From NCBI RefSeq assembly GCF_011927785.1, contig NZ_JAATJK010000001.1, positions 744,001 through 808,000 on the forward strand: DNA of 64,000 nucleotides, in the 5' to 3' direction. The notes under the pieces are model-generated. The model saw only the letters and a list, made by a program, of their open reading frames with translations, had not been told where the DNA came from and ran no database searches. Positions within the stretch are counted from its first letter, which is position 1; each line of letters opens with the position of its first letter. Positions 1-8,204 of the stretch are shown piece after piece. This DNA is from Micromonospora profundi (GTDB lineage: Bacteria > Actinomycetota > Actinomycetes > Mycobacteriales > Micromonosporaceae). The position numbers and the translations under genes are program-made.

Positions 1-259
1 TACGCGTGATGAGCCCGTCGCGCTGGAGCGCTGACACCTGCCGGGTGACTGTCGAGCCGTCCAGGTTGAGCTGGGCGGCGAGCGCGGAGACGTTCTGCGG
101 GCCGGCGGCGTCCAGGTGGCGCAGGATCACGTACGCCGCCCGGTCGAGCACCCGGTGCTCGGCGGTGCCGGTGGCCCGCCGGGTCGCCTCGCCGAACCGC
201 ATCAGGAGTGCGACCTCGGTTTCGATCCGGCCGAGGGTGCGCTCGTCGTCGTCGCTCAT
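1..259 (-). CDS. MarR-family transcriptional regulator (partial, cut by left edge)
   Basis: The reading frame starts at an ATG at 259 and runs off the left end, so only the first 86 residues are visible. It shows the start of a MarR winged helix: a helical dimerisation stretch (residues 1-45), then a helix-turn-helix around NVSALAAQLNLDGSTVTRQV. MarR proteins bind palindromic operators as dimers and usually repress a divergent transporter until a ligand binds. The divergent neighbour is an MFS exporter and a near-perfect palindrome lies between them, which fits that role. The ligand cannot be told from sequence. Confidence 0.88.
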   Translation of the reverse strand, partial: MSDDDERTLGRIETEVALLMRFGEATRRATGTAEHRVLDRAAYVILRHLDAAGPQNVSALAAQLNLDGSTVTRQVSALQRDGLITR

Positions 260-298
260 AGCTGTACGATACAGGATAAGTGTCTGTATCATACAGCT
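260..298. promoter_or_regulatory. Palindromic operator between marR and MFS gene
   Basis: Two 15-base arms, AGCTGTACGATACAG (260-274) and CTGTATCATACAGCT (284-298), form an inverted repeat with one mismatch and a 9-base spacer. The repeat fills the gap between the two divergent starts (259 and 314), so a regulator bound here would cover both promoters. It is the obvious MarR binding site, by inference. Confidence 0.75.
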
Positions 299-313
299 AT
301 CTGGGGAGTCGTA

Positions 314-1546
314 GTGGATCGGCGCACCGAACCGAACCGCAGTGCCATCTACGCCACCACACTGGTGGCCTTCCTCGCCATCGCCGGCATCGCCGTCGTC
401 GACCCGATCCTGCCGGCCATCGGCGAGGCGATCGGAGTCACCGCCTGGCAGGTCGAGCTGCTGTTCACCGCGTACATCGCGGTCATGGCTCTCGGCATGA
501 TCCCGGCGACGCTCGCCAGCGGCCGGTTCGGGTTCAAGCCGGTGCTGATCACCGGCGTCTCCGTGGTCGGCGTCGCCGCGATCCTCGCCTCGCTCAACGA
601 CAACATCGTGCAGCTCTCCGTGCTGCGCGGCGTCTGGGGGCTCGGCAACGCGATGTTCTTCGCCACCGCAATGGTGGTGCTCGTCAACCTGGCCGTCGAC
701 AGGGAATGGGCGGTCAGCCTCTTCGAAACCGCACTCGGTCTCGGCTTCGCCGTCGGCCCGCTGATCGGCGGCCTGCTCGGCCAGGTCAGCTGGCGGCTGC
801 CGTTCTTCGTCTGCGGCGTGTTCATGGTCCTCGCCCTCGGCGTGGCAGCCCGCAAGCTGCGCGAGCCGACCACCCGCCAACCCTCGGTACGGCTCGGCCA
901 GATCTTCGCCACCTACCGCCGTCCGGCGTTCATCGTGCTCTGCGTGGTGACCGGCACGTACAACTTCGTGTTCTTCGTGGTGCTCGGCTACACGCCGCTC
1001 TTCCTCGGCCTCGACGTGATCCCGCTGGGGTTGGCGTTCACCGGCTGGGGCCTCGGCCTGGCCGCCGGCATCCTCGTGATCGGCCACCGGCTCGCCCACC
1101 GGATCGGGGCTGTGCAGACCGTCGGCGTGGCCATCGTCGGGCTGCTGGTCTGCATGGTCCTCTTCGCCACCTCGACAAGCACCGCCGAAGCGCTCGTGGT
1201 GCTGGTGCTCTCCGGGCTCTGCATGGGCCTGGCCAACGCCAACCTCACCGACCTGGCGCTCGGCCTCGGCTCCAGCGACCGCCGGGTCGCCACCGGCGCG
1301 TTCAACCTCGTCCGCTGGGGTGCCGCCGCGCCCGCGCCGATCATCTCCGGCAAGCTCGCCGAGCACTCGCTGTCGCTGCCGTACTGGGTCGGTTTCGGGG
1401 TGCTCGCCGTCGGCGTGCTCGTCTACCTGGCCTTCGCGCACGTGATGGCCGCCGGCTACGGCGAGCGGGTGCTCTGGGCCCGCTGGAACCGAGCCGCCGC
1501 CGACAGCGAGCACGCCCCAGAAGAGCCGGTAGGCGAGGCGTACTGA
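314..1546 (+). CDS. MFS drug/metabolite exporter
   Basis: The 410-residue protein has about 12 hydrophobic segments and the layout of a major facilitator superfamily permease of the DHA1/Bmr-CmlR type: an acidic-ended first helix (GIAVVDPILPAIGEAIG), a loop-2/3 region ending ASGRFGFKPV, and a helix-5 stretch FETALGLGFAVGPLIGGLLG that matches motif C of drug/proton antiporters. The frame is open further upstream, but GTG 314 is chosen because GGGGAG lies 7 bases before it and because it respects the operator. It is divergent from the MarR gene and probably controlled by it. Substrate unknown. Confidence 0.85.
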   Translation: MDRRTEPNRSAIYATTLVAFLAIAGIAVVDPILPAIGEAIGVTAWQVELLFTAYIAVMALGMIPATLASGRFGFKPVLITGVSVVGVAAILASLNDNIVQLSVLRGVWGLGNAMFFATAMVVLVNLAVDREWAVSLFETALGLGFAVGPLIGGLLGQVSWRLPFFVCGVFMVLALGVAARKLREPTTRQPSVRLGQIFATYRRPAFIVLCVVTGTYNFVFFVVLGYTPLFLGLDVIPLGLAFTGWGLGLAAGILVIGHRLAHRIGAVQTVGVAIVGLLVCMVLFATSTSTAEALVVLVLSGLCMGLANANLTDLALGLGSSDRRVATGAFNLVRWGAAAPAPIISGKLAEHSLSLPYWVGFGVLAVGVLVYLAFAHVMAAGYGERVLWARWNRAAADSEHAPEEPVGEAY

Positions 1547-1558
1547 AGGCGCCCCGGG

Positions 1559-2320
1559 TCAGCTCAGGGCGCGCCACAGCAGGTAGAGGCCGATCGCCGT
1601 ACCGAACACCACGATCAGCGTCTTGAGCACCACCGGCGGCAGCCGGCGGACGAGCCGCGCGCCGACGTACCCACCAATCAACGTGGCTGGCGCGACCACC
1701 GCGACGGCCGTCCAGTTCACCGGGCCGAACAGGGCGAAAACCACTAGCGTCGTGAGGCCGACCACCGCGGAGAGCAGATTCTTGATCGCGCTCACCCGTG
1801 CCAGGGTCGCGTCCAGCACCAGGGCCAGGCCGGCGACGAGCATCACTCCCAATGCCGCGCCGAAGTACCCGCCGTACACCGCGCCGACAGCGACCATCGT
1901 CTGCACCGCGACCGTCCGGCGGCGCGGCGACAAATCGCGGGGGTGACCGACCAGGCGGCGCAGCGGATCCTGGAAGGCCAGCACCGCTGTCGCGCCGAGG
2001 ACCAGGAAGGGTACGACGACCTCGAACGCGCGGGCAGGCGTGGCCAGCAGCAGCAACGCCCCGGCGATCGTGCCGACCAGGGCGGTGGGTACGAGGGTCG
2101 CCAGCGCCCGAGGACGTGGCAGATCGGCCTTGCTGCCCGCCACGGCGGCCACGTAGCCGGGGAACACGGCCACCGAGTTGCTGACGTTCGCCGGCACCGG
2201 CGGCAAGCCGGCCGCGATCATCGCCGGAAAGGTGATCAAAGAACCGCCACCGGCCACCGCGTTGACAGTGCCAGCGGCGAGACCGGCGGCGAGCAGCAGC
2301 GCGGCGTGAGGGAGATCCAT
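1559..2320 (-). CDS. TauE/SafE-family sulfite exporter-like permease
   Basis: A 253-residue integral membrane protein with about eight hydrophobic segments. It opens with the family signature GTVNAVAGGGSLITFP (residues 17-32), repeated in weaker form near the middle (AALGVMLVAGLALV), as expected of the two-fold TauE/SafE (DUF81) architecture. Characterised members move sulfite, sulfoacetate or related anions; substrate cannot be assigned here. It converges on the MFS gene with 12 bases between stops and is transcribed away from rnpB. Confidence 0.85.
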   Translation of the reverse strand: MDLPHAALLLAAGLAAGTVNAVAGGGSLITFPAMIAAGLPPVPANVSNSVAVFPGYVAAVAGSKADLPRPRALATLVPTALVGTIAGALLLLATPARAFEVVVPFLVLGATAVLAFQDPLRRLVGHPRDLSPRRRTVAVQTMVAVGAVYGGYFGAALGVMLVAGLALVLDATLARVSAIKNLLSAVVGLTTLVVFALFGPVNWTAVAVVAPATLIGGYVGARLVRRLPPVVLKTLIVVFGTAIGLYLLWRALS

Positions 2321-2431
2321 AGCCCTCTGAGGCTAGTCCTTGCCCCCGGCGACCGAGTCCCCGGACCGTCGGCCCCTGAGCTGCGCGATCTTGCCCAGGC
2401 GGGGCGGCAATACTGGCCGACCGCGCGTCGT

Positions 2432-2437
2432 TAGGAT
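2432..2437 (+). promoter_or_regulatory. Probable -10 box of rnpB
   Basis: TAGGAT (TANNNT type) ends 9 bases before the predicted 5' end of RNase P RNA at 2446, the right distance for a housekeeping sigma start. No convincing -35 was seen at 17 bases upstream. Confidence 0.45.
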
Positions 2438-2445
2438 GAGAGCGC

Positions 2446-2870
<425 letters not shown>

Positions 2871-2972
2871 GCCCACCAGCTCAGAAGCCGCGATCAAGGC
2901 AATGCCCCGGGCCGTGGCGATCTCGGGCGAGTGGCTCGATGATGCGTCGATCAGGGTCGACGGCAACAGTCC

Positions 2973-2993
2973 TGACTACTGACTACTGACTAC
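2973..2993 (+). repeat. Tandem heptamer repeat (TGACTAC x3)
   Basis: Three perfect head-to-tail copies of TGACTAC, followed by a degenerate fourth start (TGCCTGC). It lies about 100 bases past the end of rnpB, with no evident function. Confidence 0.7.
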
Positions 2994-3096
2994 TGCCTGC
3001 GCCATGCGATCGCGGCGGGCTTCGTGAGCGATTCCCGGACGAACTCGCGCTGTGCTGAGTTCCGCACCGACGTGGGCGCGGTGTCCGGCGACTGTC

Positions 3097-3145
3097 GGTG
3101 GCTCACCGCCCCGGCACTGTAGGCGGGCCGAGGCGGTGAGCCACC
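3097..3145. terminator. Strong inverted repeat, probable bidirectional terminator
   Basis: GGTGGCTCACCGCC (3097-3110) pairs perfectly with GGCGGTGAGCCACC (3132-3145), a 14-bp stem with a 21-base loop. It lies between rnpB and the 3' end of the caspase-kinase gene, so it could stop transcription from either side. No U-tract, as is common in actinomycetes. Confidence 0.5.
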
Positions 3146-3241
3146 CCTGCACCGCCCGGAGCGCGGTGCCTTGATCTAAACAGAGTAGTTCGACAGTAAG
3201 CGCTCCCGCCTGCACCGCCAGTGCTTAATCTATCAAGATAA

Positions 3242-5464
3242 TTAGCGCTCGATTGAGTCTAGAACTCGTCGCAGAACCTTCTGTGCATACTTTACACCTA
3301 CCCGATCCACCGAAGCATTGGAAATGTGGATCGACGTGGAGAAGATCCCCTGCGTTCCCGGAATTCTTTTCGTGTTCGGGAACTTGCTCAGGATCTCGTT
3401 GATCCTATTGTTAAGGATGCTTCGCGCGCGTTCGTTGGAGCTTGTCTCGATTGGTATCTCATGAAGCCTGAGCTCGACCTCAATATTCGTTCTGGGTGAC
3501 TTTTCTGATCCGAACGTCTCCTCGGCGGTGATGACAATGCTCGTTCGGCCAGACGTGCTTGAGAATGCTCCCGCCGACTTGAGTCCGATCGAGGAAAAGC
3601 CGGATAATGCGAACGCGAGCTCTCTAGTGAATTGCGAGAGAGTGAGCTGCTGCTGCTCCTCGGTGCGCAGAATGGATTCGACTGAAAACAGCTCGTCCAT
3701 AACTTCTAAAAAGTCTGGGTATCGGTCACGAATTTCCGCCGTGCACTTTTCGTACCATGCGAGAAATCGTTCTGCAGCCTCGGCGGATGGCCACTTCTCC
3801 AATCTCTCACGCAGCGCCCTTGAGTTGTCTGCACGTCCGATTGGCGTTGGATCCGAGCCTGCAACGGCAAAGAATGCGACCTGGCCAAAGGCGTAGATGT
3901 CGACGGCTTTCTTTCGTGCGACAGGCGACCTAGGGTTTCCCAATTGTTCAGGTGCGGCATAAGAGAGATTGCCCCAGGCCTGCTTAGTTACTTGCGTTGC
4001 CTGGCTAAACCATGCCAGATCGAAATCGGTCAGAAATGGTAGCCAATGCTCTTTTTCCTGGTCGTAAACGGCGAGGATGTTCTCCGGCTTGATGTCCCTA
4101 TGGATCACCCTCCTGCTATGGGCATGAGATATGGTCTCACCAATCAGAATCATGAATCTTAGAAGCGCTGCCGGGTCATCAATTACTGCCGGCATGTCCC
4201 TAAGGGTGGGGCCTTCGATGTAGTCCATAAAAAAGCCAACCGGGCAATCCGAATAGCCATGAACCTTGACCACCCTGGGGTGGTCGAGCTGCTGCATGGC
4301 TCGGTATCCTCGATGGAAAAGACCCCGCTTTTCGAGTACGCCGTAGTCGGCGGGGTGATAGATTTTGTAGGCGAGTGGCGGTAGGCCTTGCTCGTCTCTG
4401 GTGACCTTCCAGACAGTGCCGAATCCACCGCCACCCAGACGTTCGGAAATAACTCCTTCAGAAATCTTCGTGCCCCGATCAACTTCCGCAAGCTGCTTCA
4501 CGCGATTCGTTACGGCCTCATGGAGCTTTGCAAATTCTGGGTCAGTGGCAAGGTCTCTGTGGGAAGCTGCTTTCTTGGCAAACCATGCGGCGGTAGGGGC
4601 CAACGCTTGTGATGCCGTGCGATACCCTTTCGATTTCCAGTCATCCAGATTCAGCATCAACTGCGAAGTGTAATCGTCGATGAACTGGCGGCCCTCTCCG
4701 AGGATCGCTTTCCTTTCCTCAGTGGGTAGCTTAGCTCTAGAGATAGGCGGCAGTCCTGTCGCCAGAACTACACGGCCAGCGTGGTCACCCTTGCTTACCA
4801 TTATCTGTTCGCAGTCAAGCTCCTCAAGTCTCCGACCTACGAACTCAGAGAGACTGCCGACGGTCACAGATCCCTTAATGTCTGCTGCTTGGCCGTCTAG
4901 CCCTTCGACTAGGGCGAAAGTGAAGACTCCGTGACCCAGCTCGCTGTTCTCTTCAGCGGTCTGTTCCGGCCTGCATGCCGCAAGGAGAGTTTTTGATTCC
5001 GATCGGCTGCTTATTCCACGTTCGACATCAGCAACGGAAATTGACCTCGCTTGAGGAATGAGTGGAGTGGCACCCGAGTGGCAGCAATCTAGAACGACAA
5101 GGCAGTGCGGCACTAACTGTGAAATGCGATCTACATATACGCTGAGCATTTCGACCGCTATGCCTAGCTCGAACTCTCTGCCATCGTGAGTTACTAGGGA
5201 GGACCCAAAATCTGTTGCCATCCCGTGTCCTGCAAAGTAGAATATGAAGAACTTGGGGGGATCGCGCTGCATTAGTTGCAGCAGTTCAAGGATGTTGTAC
5301 CGCGTTGCCTCTTCATTTATCAGCCGGTAAGTGGAGAAGGAGTATTCCGGCAACTCCAGGTAGTCAGCTACTATGGCAGCGTCCGCAGCGCAGAAATCTA
5401 ACTCGTGACCTGGAAAGTGCTTATACTCGTCGATTCCGACACAAATTGCAACCCGGTCAGCCAA
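3242..5464 (-). CDS. Caspase-like protease fused to Ser/Thr protein kinase
   Basis: A 740-residue fusion. Residues 1-240 form a caspase (C14) domain with the catalytic His in YFAGHG (His80) and Cys in LDCCHSGAT (Cys128). A helical linker follows, then a Hanks-type kinase at about 335-620: Gly loop LGGGGFGTVW (343-352), Lys367, HRDIKPEN (455-462), and DFD (480-482) in place of DFG. The last 110 residues are an alpha/beta region I do not recognise. No signal peptide or membrane segment. Caspase-kinase proteins belong to prokaryotic conflict/cell-death systems, so I infer a stress- or phage-triggered effector controlled by phosphorylation or proteolysis. The start is a TTG after AAAGG. Base composition is much richer in A/T than all neighbours, which points to recent transfer. 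It stands alone. Confidence 0.85.
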   Translation of the reverse strand: MADRVAICVGIDEYKHFPGHELDFCAADAAIVADYLELPEYSFSTYRLINEEATRYNILELLQLMQRDPPKFFIFYFAGHGMATDFGSSLVTHDGREFELGIAVEMLSVYVDRISQLVPHCLVVLDCCHSGATPLIPQARSISVADVERGISSRSESKTLLAACRPEQTAEENSELGHGVFTFALVEGLDGQAADIKGSVTVGSLSEFVGRRLEELDCEQIMVSKGDHAGRVVLATGLPPISRAKLPTEERKAILGEGRQFIDDYTSQLMLNLDDWKSKGYRTASQALAPTAAWFAKKAASHRDLATDPEFAKLHEAVTNRVKQLAEVDRGTKISEGVISERLGGGGFGTVWKVTRDEQGLPPLAYKIYHPADYGVLEKRGLFHRGYRAMQQLDHPRVVKVHGYSDCPVGFFMDYIEGPTLRDMPAVIDDPAALLRFMILIGETISHAHSRRVIHRDIKPENILAVYDQEKEHWLPFLTDFDLAWFSQATQVTKQAWGNLSYAAPEQLGNPRSPVARKKAVDIYAFGQVAFFAVAGSDPTPIGRADNSRALRERLEKWPSAEAAERFLAWYEKCTAEIRDRYPDFLEVMDELFSVESILRTEEQQQLTLSQFTRELAFALSGFSSIGLKSAGAFSSTSGRTSIVITAEETFGSEKSPRTNIEVELRLHEIPIETSSNERARSILNNRINEILSKFPNTKRIPGTQGIFSTSIHISNASVDRVGVKYAQKVLRRVLDSIER

Positions 5465-5501
5465 TGATGCAACCTTTCATTATCCAATTAAGGGGTGATT
5501 T

Positions 5502-5555
5502 GAATCCAGCCTGGCGGGTATTTCTCCTTGCGTCTCAAGGTTGCCGGCTGGATTC
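5502..5555. promoter_or_regulatory. Inverted repeat in the caspase-kinase leader
   Basis: GAATCCAGCC (5502-5511) and GGCTGGATTC (5546-5555) are perfect 10-base arms about 40 bases upstream of the TTG start, with a 34-base loop that itself holds part-complementary GC stretches. It could be an operator or a leader hairpin. Confidence 0.4.
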
Positions 5556-5702
5556 GGGGGCGGCAGGAAGGATACCGCCTCTATCATGAGGAATTTGCCC
5601 GCGTGTCGATGTAGGTCGGTTGAGCGAGATGGCAACCACGAGTATTTGCTGCTCGTGGGCATATCGCTGCTTGTGTGACAGATCAAGGACACTAAAGTGA
5701 TC

Positions 5703-5885
5703 TTAGCTACTTTTCGGCAGGTATTTGTACTCTAAGTGGGTCAGGTGTAGCGCGACGGCGACGATGTCGCCGATCCGGCTTGGGTTGATCGTCGTGGCGT
5801 AACGTCTTTCAGTGTCCGATCAGGATCGCGAAGCCGCGTTCTCCTTGCCAGCGCAGGCCGCGTAGCAGTCGGTGTAGACGCGGTC
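5703..5885 (-). pseudogene. Transposase C-terminal remnant (IS5-like DDE family), frameshifted
   Basis: Reading the minus strand, one frame gives RLHRLLRGLRWQGERGFAIL and then a stop. After a frame change the reading continues NPSRIGDIVAVALHLTHLEYKYL and ends at a TAA (5705-5703). Together they match the usual end of IS5/DDE_Tnp_4-type transposases (...LRWQGERGFAIL...PSRIG.IV.AAL.LTH.E). Only the last 60 or so codons survive and no terminal inverted repeats were found, so the element is dead. It marks past insertion next to the caspase-kinase gene. Confidence 0.65.
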
Positions 5886-5890
5886 ACTGG

Positions 5891-6058
5891 ATGCGAGTTG
5901 GCTGCATCGCCGGGCTGCTTGACCGGGTTCTCGACGCATTGTCGGCCTTGCTGGAAGCGCTGCCGAGCCTCTACGCGAACCGGGGTGACAGTCTGCCCGA
6001 CCAGCCCAACTGGACGATTTTCGCCGAACTGCTGGTCATGGCGAGCGGCTACGAGTAG
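5891..6058 (+). CDS. Small orphan ORF, hypothetical (55 aa)
   Basis: The frame begins ATG CGA GTT and gives a helical peptide with an amphipathic Leu-rich first half (LLDRVLDALSALLEAL) and ends ...WTIFAELLVMASGYE. Codon use and residue pattern look coding, but there is no good ribosome binding site and it directly abuts the transposase scar. It may be the tail of a larger lost gene. I do not recognise a family. Confidence 0.3.
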   Translation: MRVGCIAGLLDRVLDALSALLEALPSLYANRGDSLPDQPNWTIFAELLVMASGYE

Positions 6059-6263
6059 GGCTCGACGGCCATCGGCTTCTGCGTGCCCATCAGGTCAGGG
6101 ACTGATCAACGCTCCGAGGTGGGCTTTTGTTGACGCTGTTGGCTGACGCAGACGTTGGCTCAGGCGAGGTGAAGGCCAGCCGGCTCTAGGCTCCCGTTCC
6201 GGCCTCGACTGTCCTGACGACCGGTGGCAGGTGAGCGCCGACCGGCTTCCCTGTCCCGTGGCG

Positions 6264-6455
6264 TTACGGCCGCTCGGCGACCTTGGCGACGAACGCGGCC
6301 CAGGCTGTCGAGGCGAAGGTCAGTGCCGGTCCGGTGACATCTTTCGAGTCACGGACGGCCACAACACCGGGCAGGTTGCTCGCCACCTCGACGCAGTTGC
6401 CACCGCTCGCGCCGCTGCGGGTGGACTTGCGCCACCGGGCGTTACTGAGGTCCAT
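6264..6455 (-). CDS. DUF397 domain protein
   Basis: A 63-residue protein that is a complete DUF397 domain: WRKSTRSGASGGNCVEVA, then VAVRDSKD and FTSxAWxAFV-type ending (FASTAWAAFVAKV). DUF397 proteins are small actinobacterial partners encoded beside XRE/DUF5753 regulators and linked to morphological or antibiotic regulation in Streptomyces. The ATG at 6455 is preferred to the one four codons earlier because the family starts MDLSNARWRKS. It overlaps the upstream regulator gene by 14 bases, implying translational coupling. Confidence 0.88.
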   Translation of the reverse strand: MDLSNARWRKSTRSGASGGNCVEVASNLPGVVAVRDSKDVTGPALTFASTAWAAFVAKVAERP

Positions 6456-7248
6456 GATGGCTCTCAACTTCCTTCAGCAGGTCGATGGACTGCCGGCGTG
6501 GTAGCGCCTCGTTCCGTACGCTTCCCCACCTTGCCTGAAGCGTAGCCACCTCATCGTCCTTGTCGACGACGTCCCCGCCAAGCTGGTTTTCGAGGTGTCC
6601 GACCCACACGCCCGCGCTGGACCGGGCCAGTGCGAACGGCCCGGACAGCCCGATGTGTAGGCCGCTGGCTATCGGAATGATGTGGACGTGCACGTGCGGT
6701 AGCTCGGCCATCGCGACCAGGTGGGCGACCTGTTGGGCCATGATCCCGCCGAGTCCGTCACCGGTGCGCCGTATCGCGGCTTCGTCCAGCACGGCGACGA
6801 ACTGCGGCCTGCGCTCTCCGGTCAGGATCGCTTGTCGGCTCATGCGGCTCTCGACGCGCTGCTCGACCTCGTCATCGGTGAGGCTTTCGACTGTTCGCAG
6901 GACGGTGCGGGCGTAGTGCTCCACCTGTAGTAGGCCGGGGATCAGGTTCGGCTCGAAGTAGCGGAGCTGCGTCGCCCCGCGCTCCGCGTCCAACCAGGGC
7001 AGGAACCACGACGGGGCGCCGAACTTCGTCGCCAGGCGTTCGAACAGTCCGCCGTTGGTCAACGCTCGATCAGCGCTCTTGATGAAGTCCATCGTCAACG
7101 CTCGCGTGCCGCCTTCAACGGCGCTGACGTGGGAGGCGCTGAAGCCGGCAGCGCGGCCAAACGCCTCTTGCGTCATCCCGGAAGCGCCACGGGCGCGGCG
7201 GATCTCGCCAACGATGAACGCCGACAAGGGACCTGGGACATCAGCCAC
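6442..7248 (-). CDS. XRE-family regulator with DUF5753 domain
   Basis: 268 residues. An N-terminal helix-turn-helix of the XRE/Cro type (about residues 10-65: GMTQEAFGRAAGFSASHVSAVEGG) is followed by a DUF5753 domain (about 80-262), whose signature runs ERGATQLRYFEPNLIPGLLQ, YARTVL and, near the end, the PFALARSSAGVWVGHLEN block. These proteins act with small DUF397 partners, and the partner lies immediately downstream, overlapping. Start is GTG 7248. Target genes are unknown. Confidence 0.9.
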   Translation of the reverse strand: MADVPGPLSAFIVGEIRRARGASGMTQEAFGRAAGFSASHVSAVEGGTRALTMDFIKSADRALTNGGLFERLATKFGAPSWFLPWLDAERGATQLRYFEPNLIPGLLQVEHYARTVLRTVESLTDDEVEQRVESRMSRQAILTGERRPQFVAVLDEAAIRRTGDGLGGIMAQQVAHLVAMAELPHVHVHIIPIASGLHIGLSGPFALARSSAGVWVGHLENQLGGDVVDKDDEVATLQARWGSVRNEALPRRQSIDLLKEVESHHGPQ

Positions 7249-7557
7249 GCAACGCTCCTCAAATCAGAGATCGACTACCCGTGGCGCCACACGTCGGGTG
7301 CCTGTTCTGCCAGCTCAGCCCGGACCTCGCGAGCACCTTCCGAGCGTAGTGGCCTCCACAGCAGAGTGTCACCAGGCGGCGTCCGGCGGGTACCACGACA
7401 CCGGCGACCGCGTCCGTAGCGAAGCCGCACAGCACTCGCGGTTGCGGCCCTTTCCCAACGGCACCAGGGGGAGCACTGTGCCCGGCGACGAGCATGAGAG
7501 CAGAAGACCAACATCCGCGACTGATGAGTCCGGAAGCCCCGAGCAGTGATCGGGACG
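7249..7557. other. Divergent intergenic region
   Basis: About 310 bases between the XRE gene and the small two-gene operon on the plus strand. It should contain both promoters. I see no strong palindrome or recognised box. Confidence 0.4.
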
Positions 7558-7833
7558 ATGAAGGCCGGCGACGTGGTCTACCTGACCACCGCCGCGAGCG
7601 TGCAGTTCCTGCGCCCGATCTTCGTACGCGTCATCCGTGAGCTGCCCGAGCGGCACACGTACGACGGATGGGTATGGGTTGAGGGCTACGAGCTGGACGC
7701 GGCCGGCGACGCGGTGGCGCGGCGGGAGTTGTTCGTGATGCGCGCGGGCGTGCGGTTGCTGGCCCTGCCCGTCGTACCGTCGGGGTCTGTGAAGCGTCGG
7801 CCCGCCCGGCGGGGTCCGGTGCGGGTCGGATGA
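7558..7833 (+). CDS. Small hypothetical protein (91 aa)
   Basis: Starts MKAGDVVYLTTAASVQFLRP and looks like one small beta-rich domain (VIRELPERHTYDGWVWVEGYEL), ending in a basic Arg/Pro-rich tail. ATG 7558 is preferred to the in-frame GTG 7546 because GGGAC precedes it. Similar small proteins occur beside XRE/DUF397 genes in Micromonosporaceae, from memory. Its stop overlaps the next start (ATGA), so the two are coupled. No function can be given. Confidence 0.6.
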   Translation: MKAGDVVYLTTAASVQFLRPIFVRVIRELPERHTYDGWVWVEGYELDAAGDAVARRELFVMRAGVRLLALPVVPSGSVKRRPARRGPVRVG

Positions 7834-8204
7834 CCCGGCCTCGTCCGCACCTGCCGATGCGCCCGGCGTGGTTGTGCCGCACCTGCGCCGCGCCCTGGCC
7901 GTGCGGCCCGGCTCAACTCGACCTCATGATCGAGTTCCACGGCCACTCGATCGCGCTGAGGTTCTATCTGGCCGCGTCGATGCGCGAGGCGATCGACGAT
8001 GTGTACGGCCTGGGGCTGCGGCCGGACCTGCCCGCCATGCACGCCAGGTTCCTCGGGTGGTTGTCTCTGGCCCGACGGCCTCGCCGGTCAGCAGCGGGGG
8101 ACGTTGAGGGGAGCGGCACCGGCGAGCGCTTCGACGGCCGCTGTTGGTGCGACCGGTTCGGACGGGGTCGGCGAGGGCGCGATGCTGGGGGACGGCGGAG
8201 CTGA
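7830..8204 (+). CDS. Small Cys-containing hypothetical protein with extended C-terminus
   Basis: The first 75 residues look genuine: a CxxC-type start (WLCRTCAAPWPCGPAQ) and a helical part (HSIALRFYLAASMREAIDDVYGLGL...MHARFLGWL). The pattern matches a small Micromonosporaceae protein that usually ends soon after FLGW. Here the frame runs on for about 45 more codons of Arg/Gly-rich sequence, antisense to the end of the expansin gene, and overlaps it by 117 bases. The natural stop was probably lost. Coupled to the upstream gene. Confidence 0.55.
   Translation: MTRPRPHLPMRPAWLCRTCAAPWPCGPAQLDLMIEFHGHSIALRFYLAASMREAIDDVYGLGLRPDLPAMHARFLGWLSLARRPRRSAAGDVEGSGTGERFDGRCWCDRFGRGRRGRDAGGRRS

Larger units (their letters stand above)
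2871..3241. other. Gap downstream of rnpB: possible gene remnant, repeat and hairpin
   Basis: No intact gene. From the P1 3' arm, one plus-strand frame reads without a stop to a TGA near 2987 and ends ...AISGEWLDDASIRVDGNSPDY, which looks more protein-like than the usual shadow and may be the tail of a gene lost at this junction. It is followed by a heptamer repeat (2973-2993) and a strong hairpin (3097-3145). The rest holds nothing I recognise. Confidence 0.4.
5465..6263. other. Low-density region upstream of the caspase-kinase gene
   Basis: About 800 bases without an intact recognisable gene. It holds an inverted repeat just upstream of the caspase-kinase start, a decayed transposase tail (5703-5885) and one orphan short ORF (5891-6058). 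I see nothing in 6059-6263. Base composition returns to the window norm from about 5720 on, so the probable right edge of the transferred segment is here. Confidence 0.5.

Noticed and set aside
5480-5692. A 70-codon minus-strand frame directly upstream of the caspase-kinase start.
   Set aside because: No ribosome site, contains the inverted repeat, and residue pattern is not protein-like.
6264-7248. XRE regulator plus small DUF397 protein as a toxin-antitoxin pair.
   Set aside because: Known DUF5753/DUF397 pairs act in regulation; neither protein has a toxin fold.
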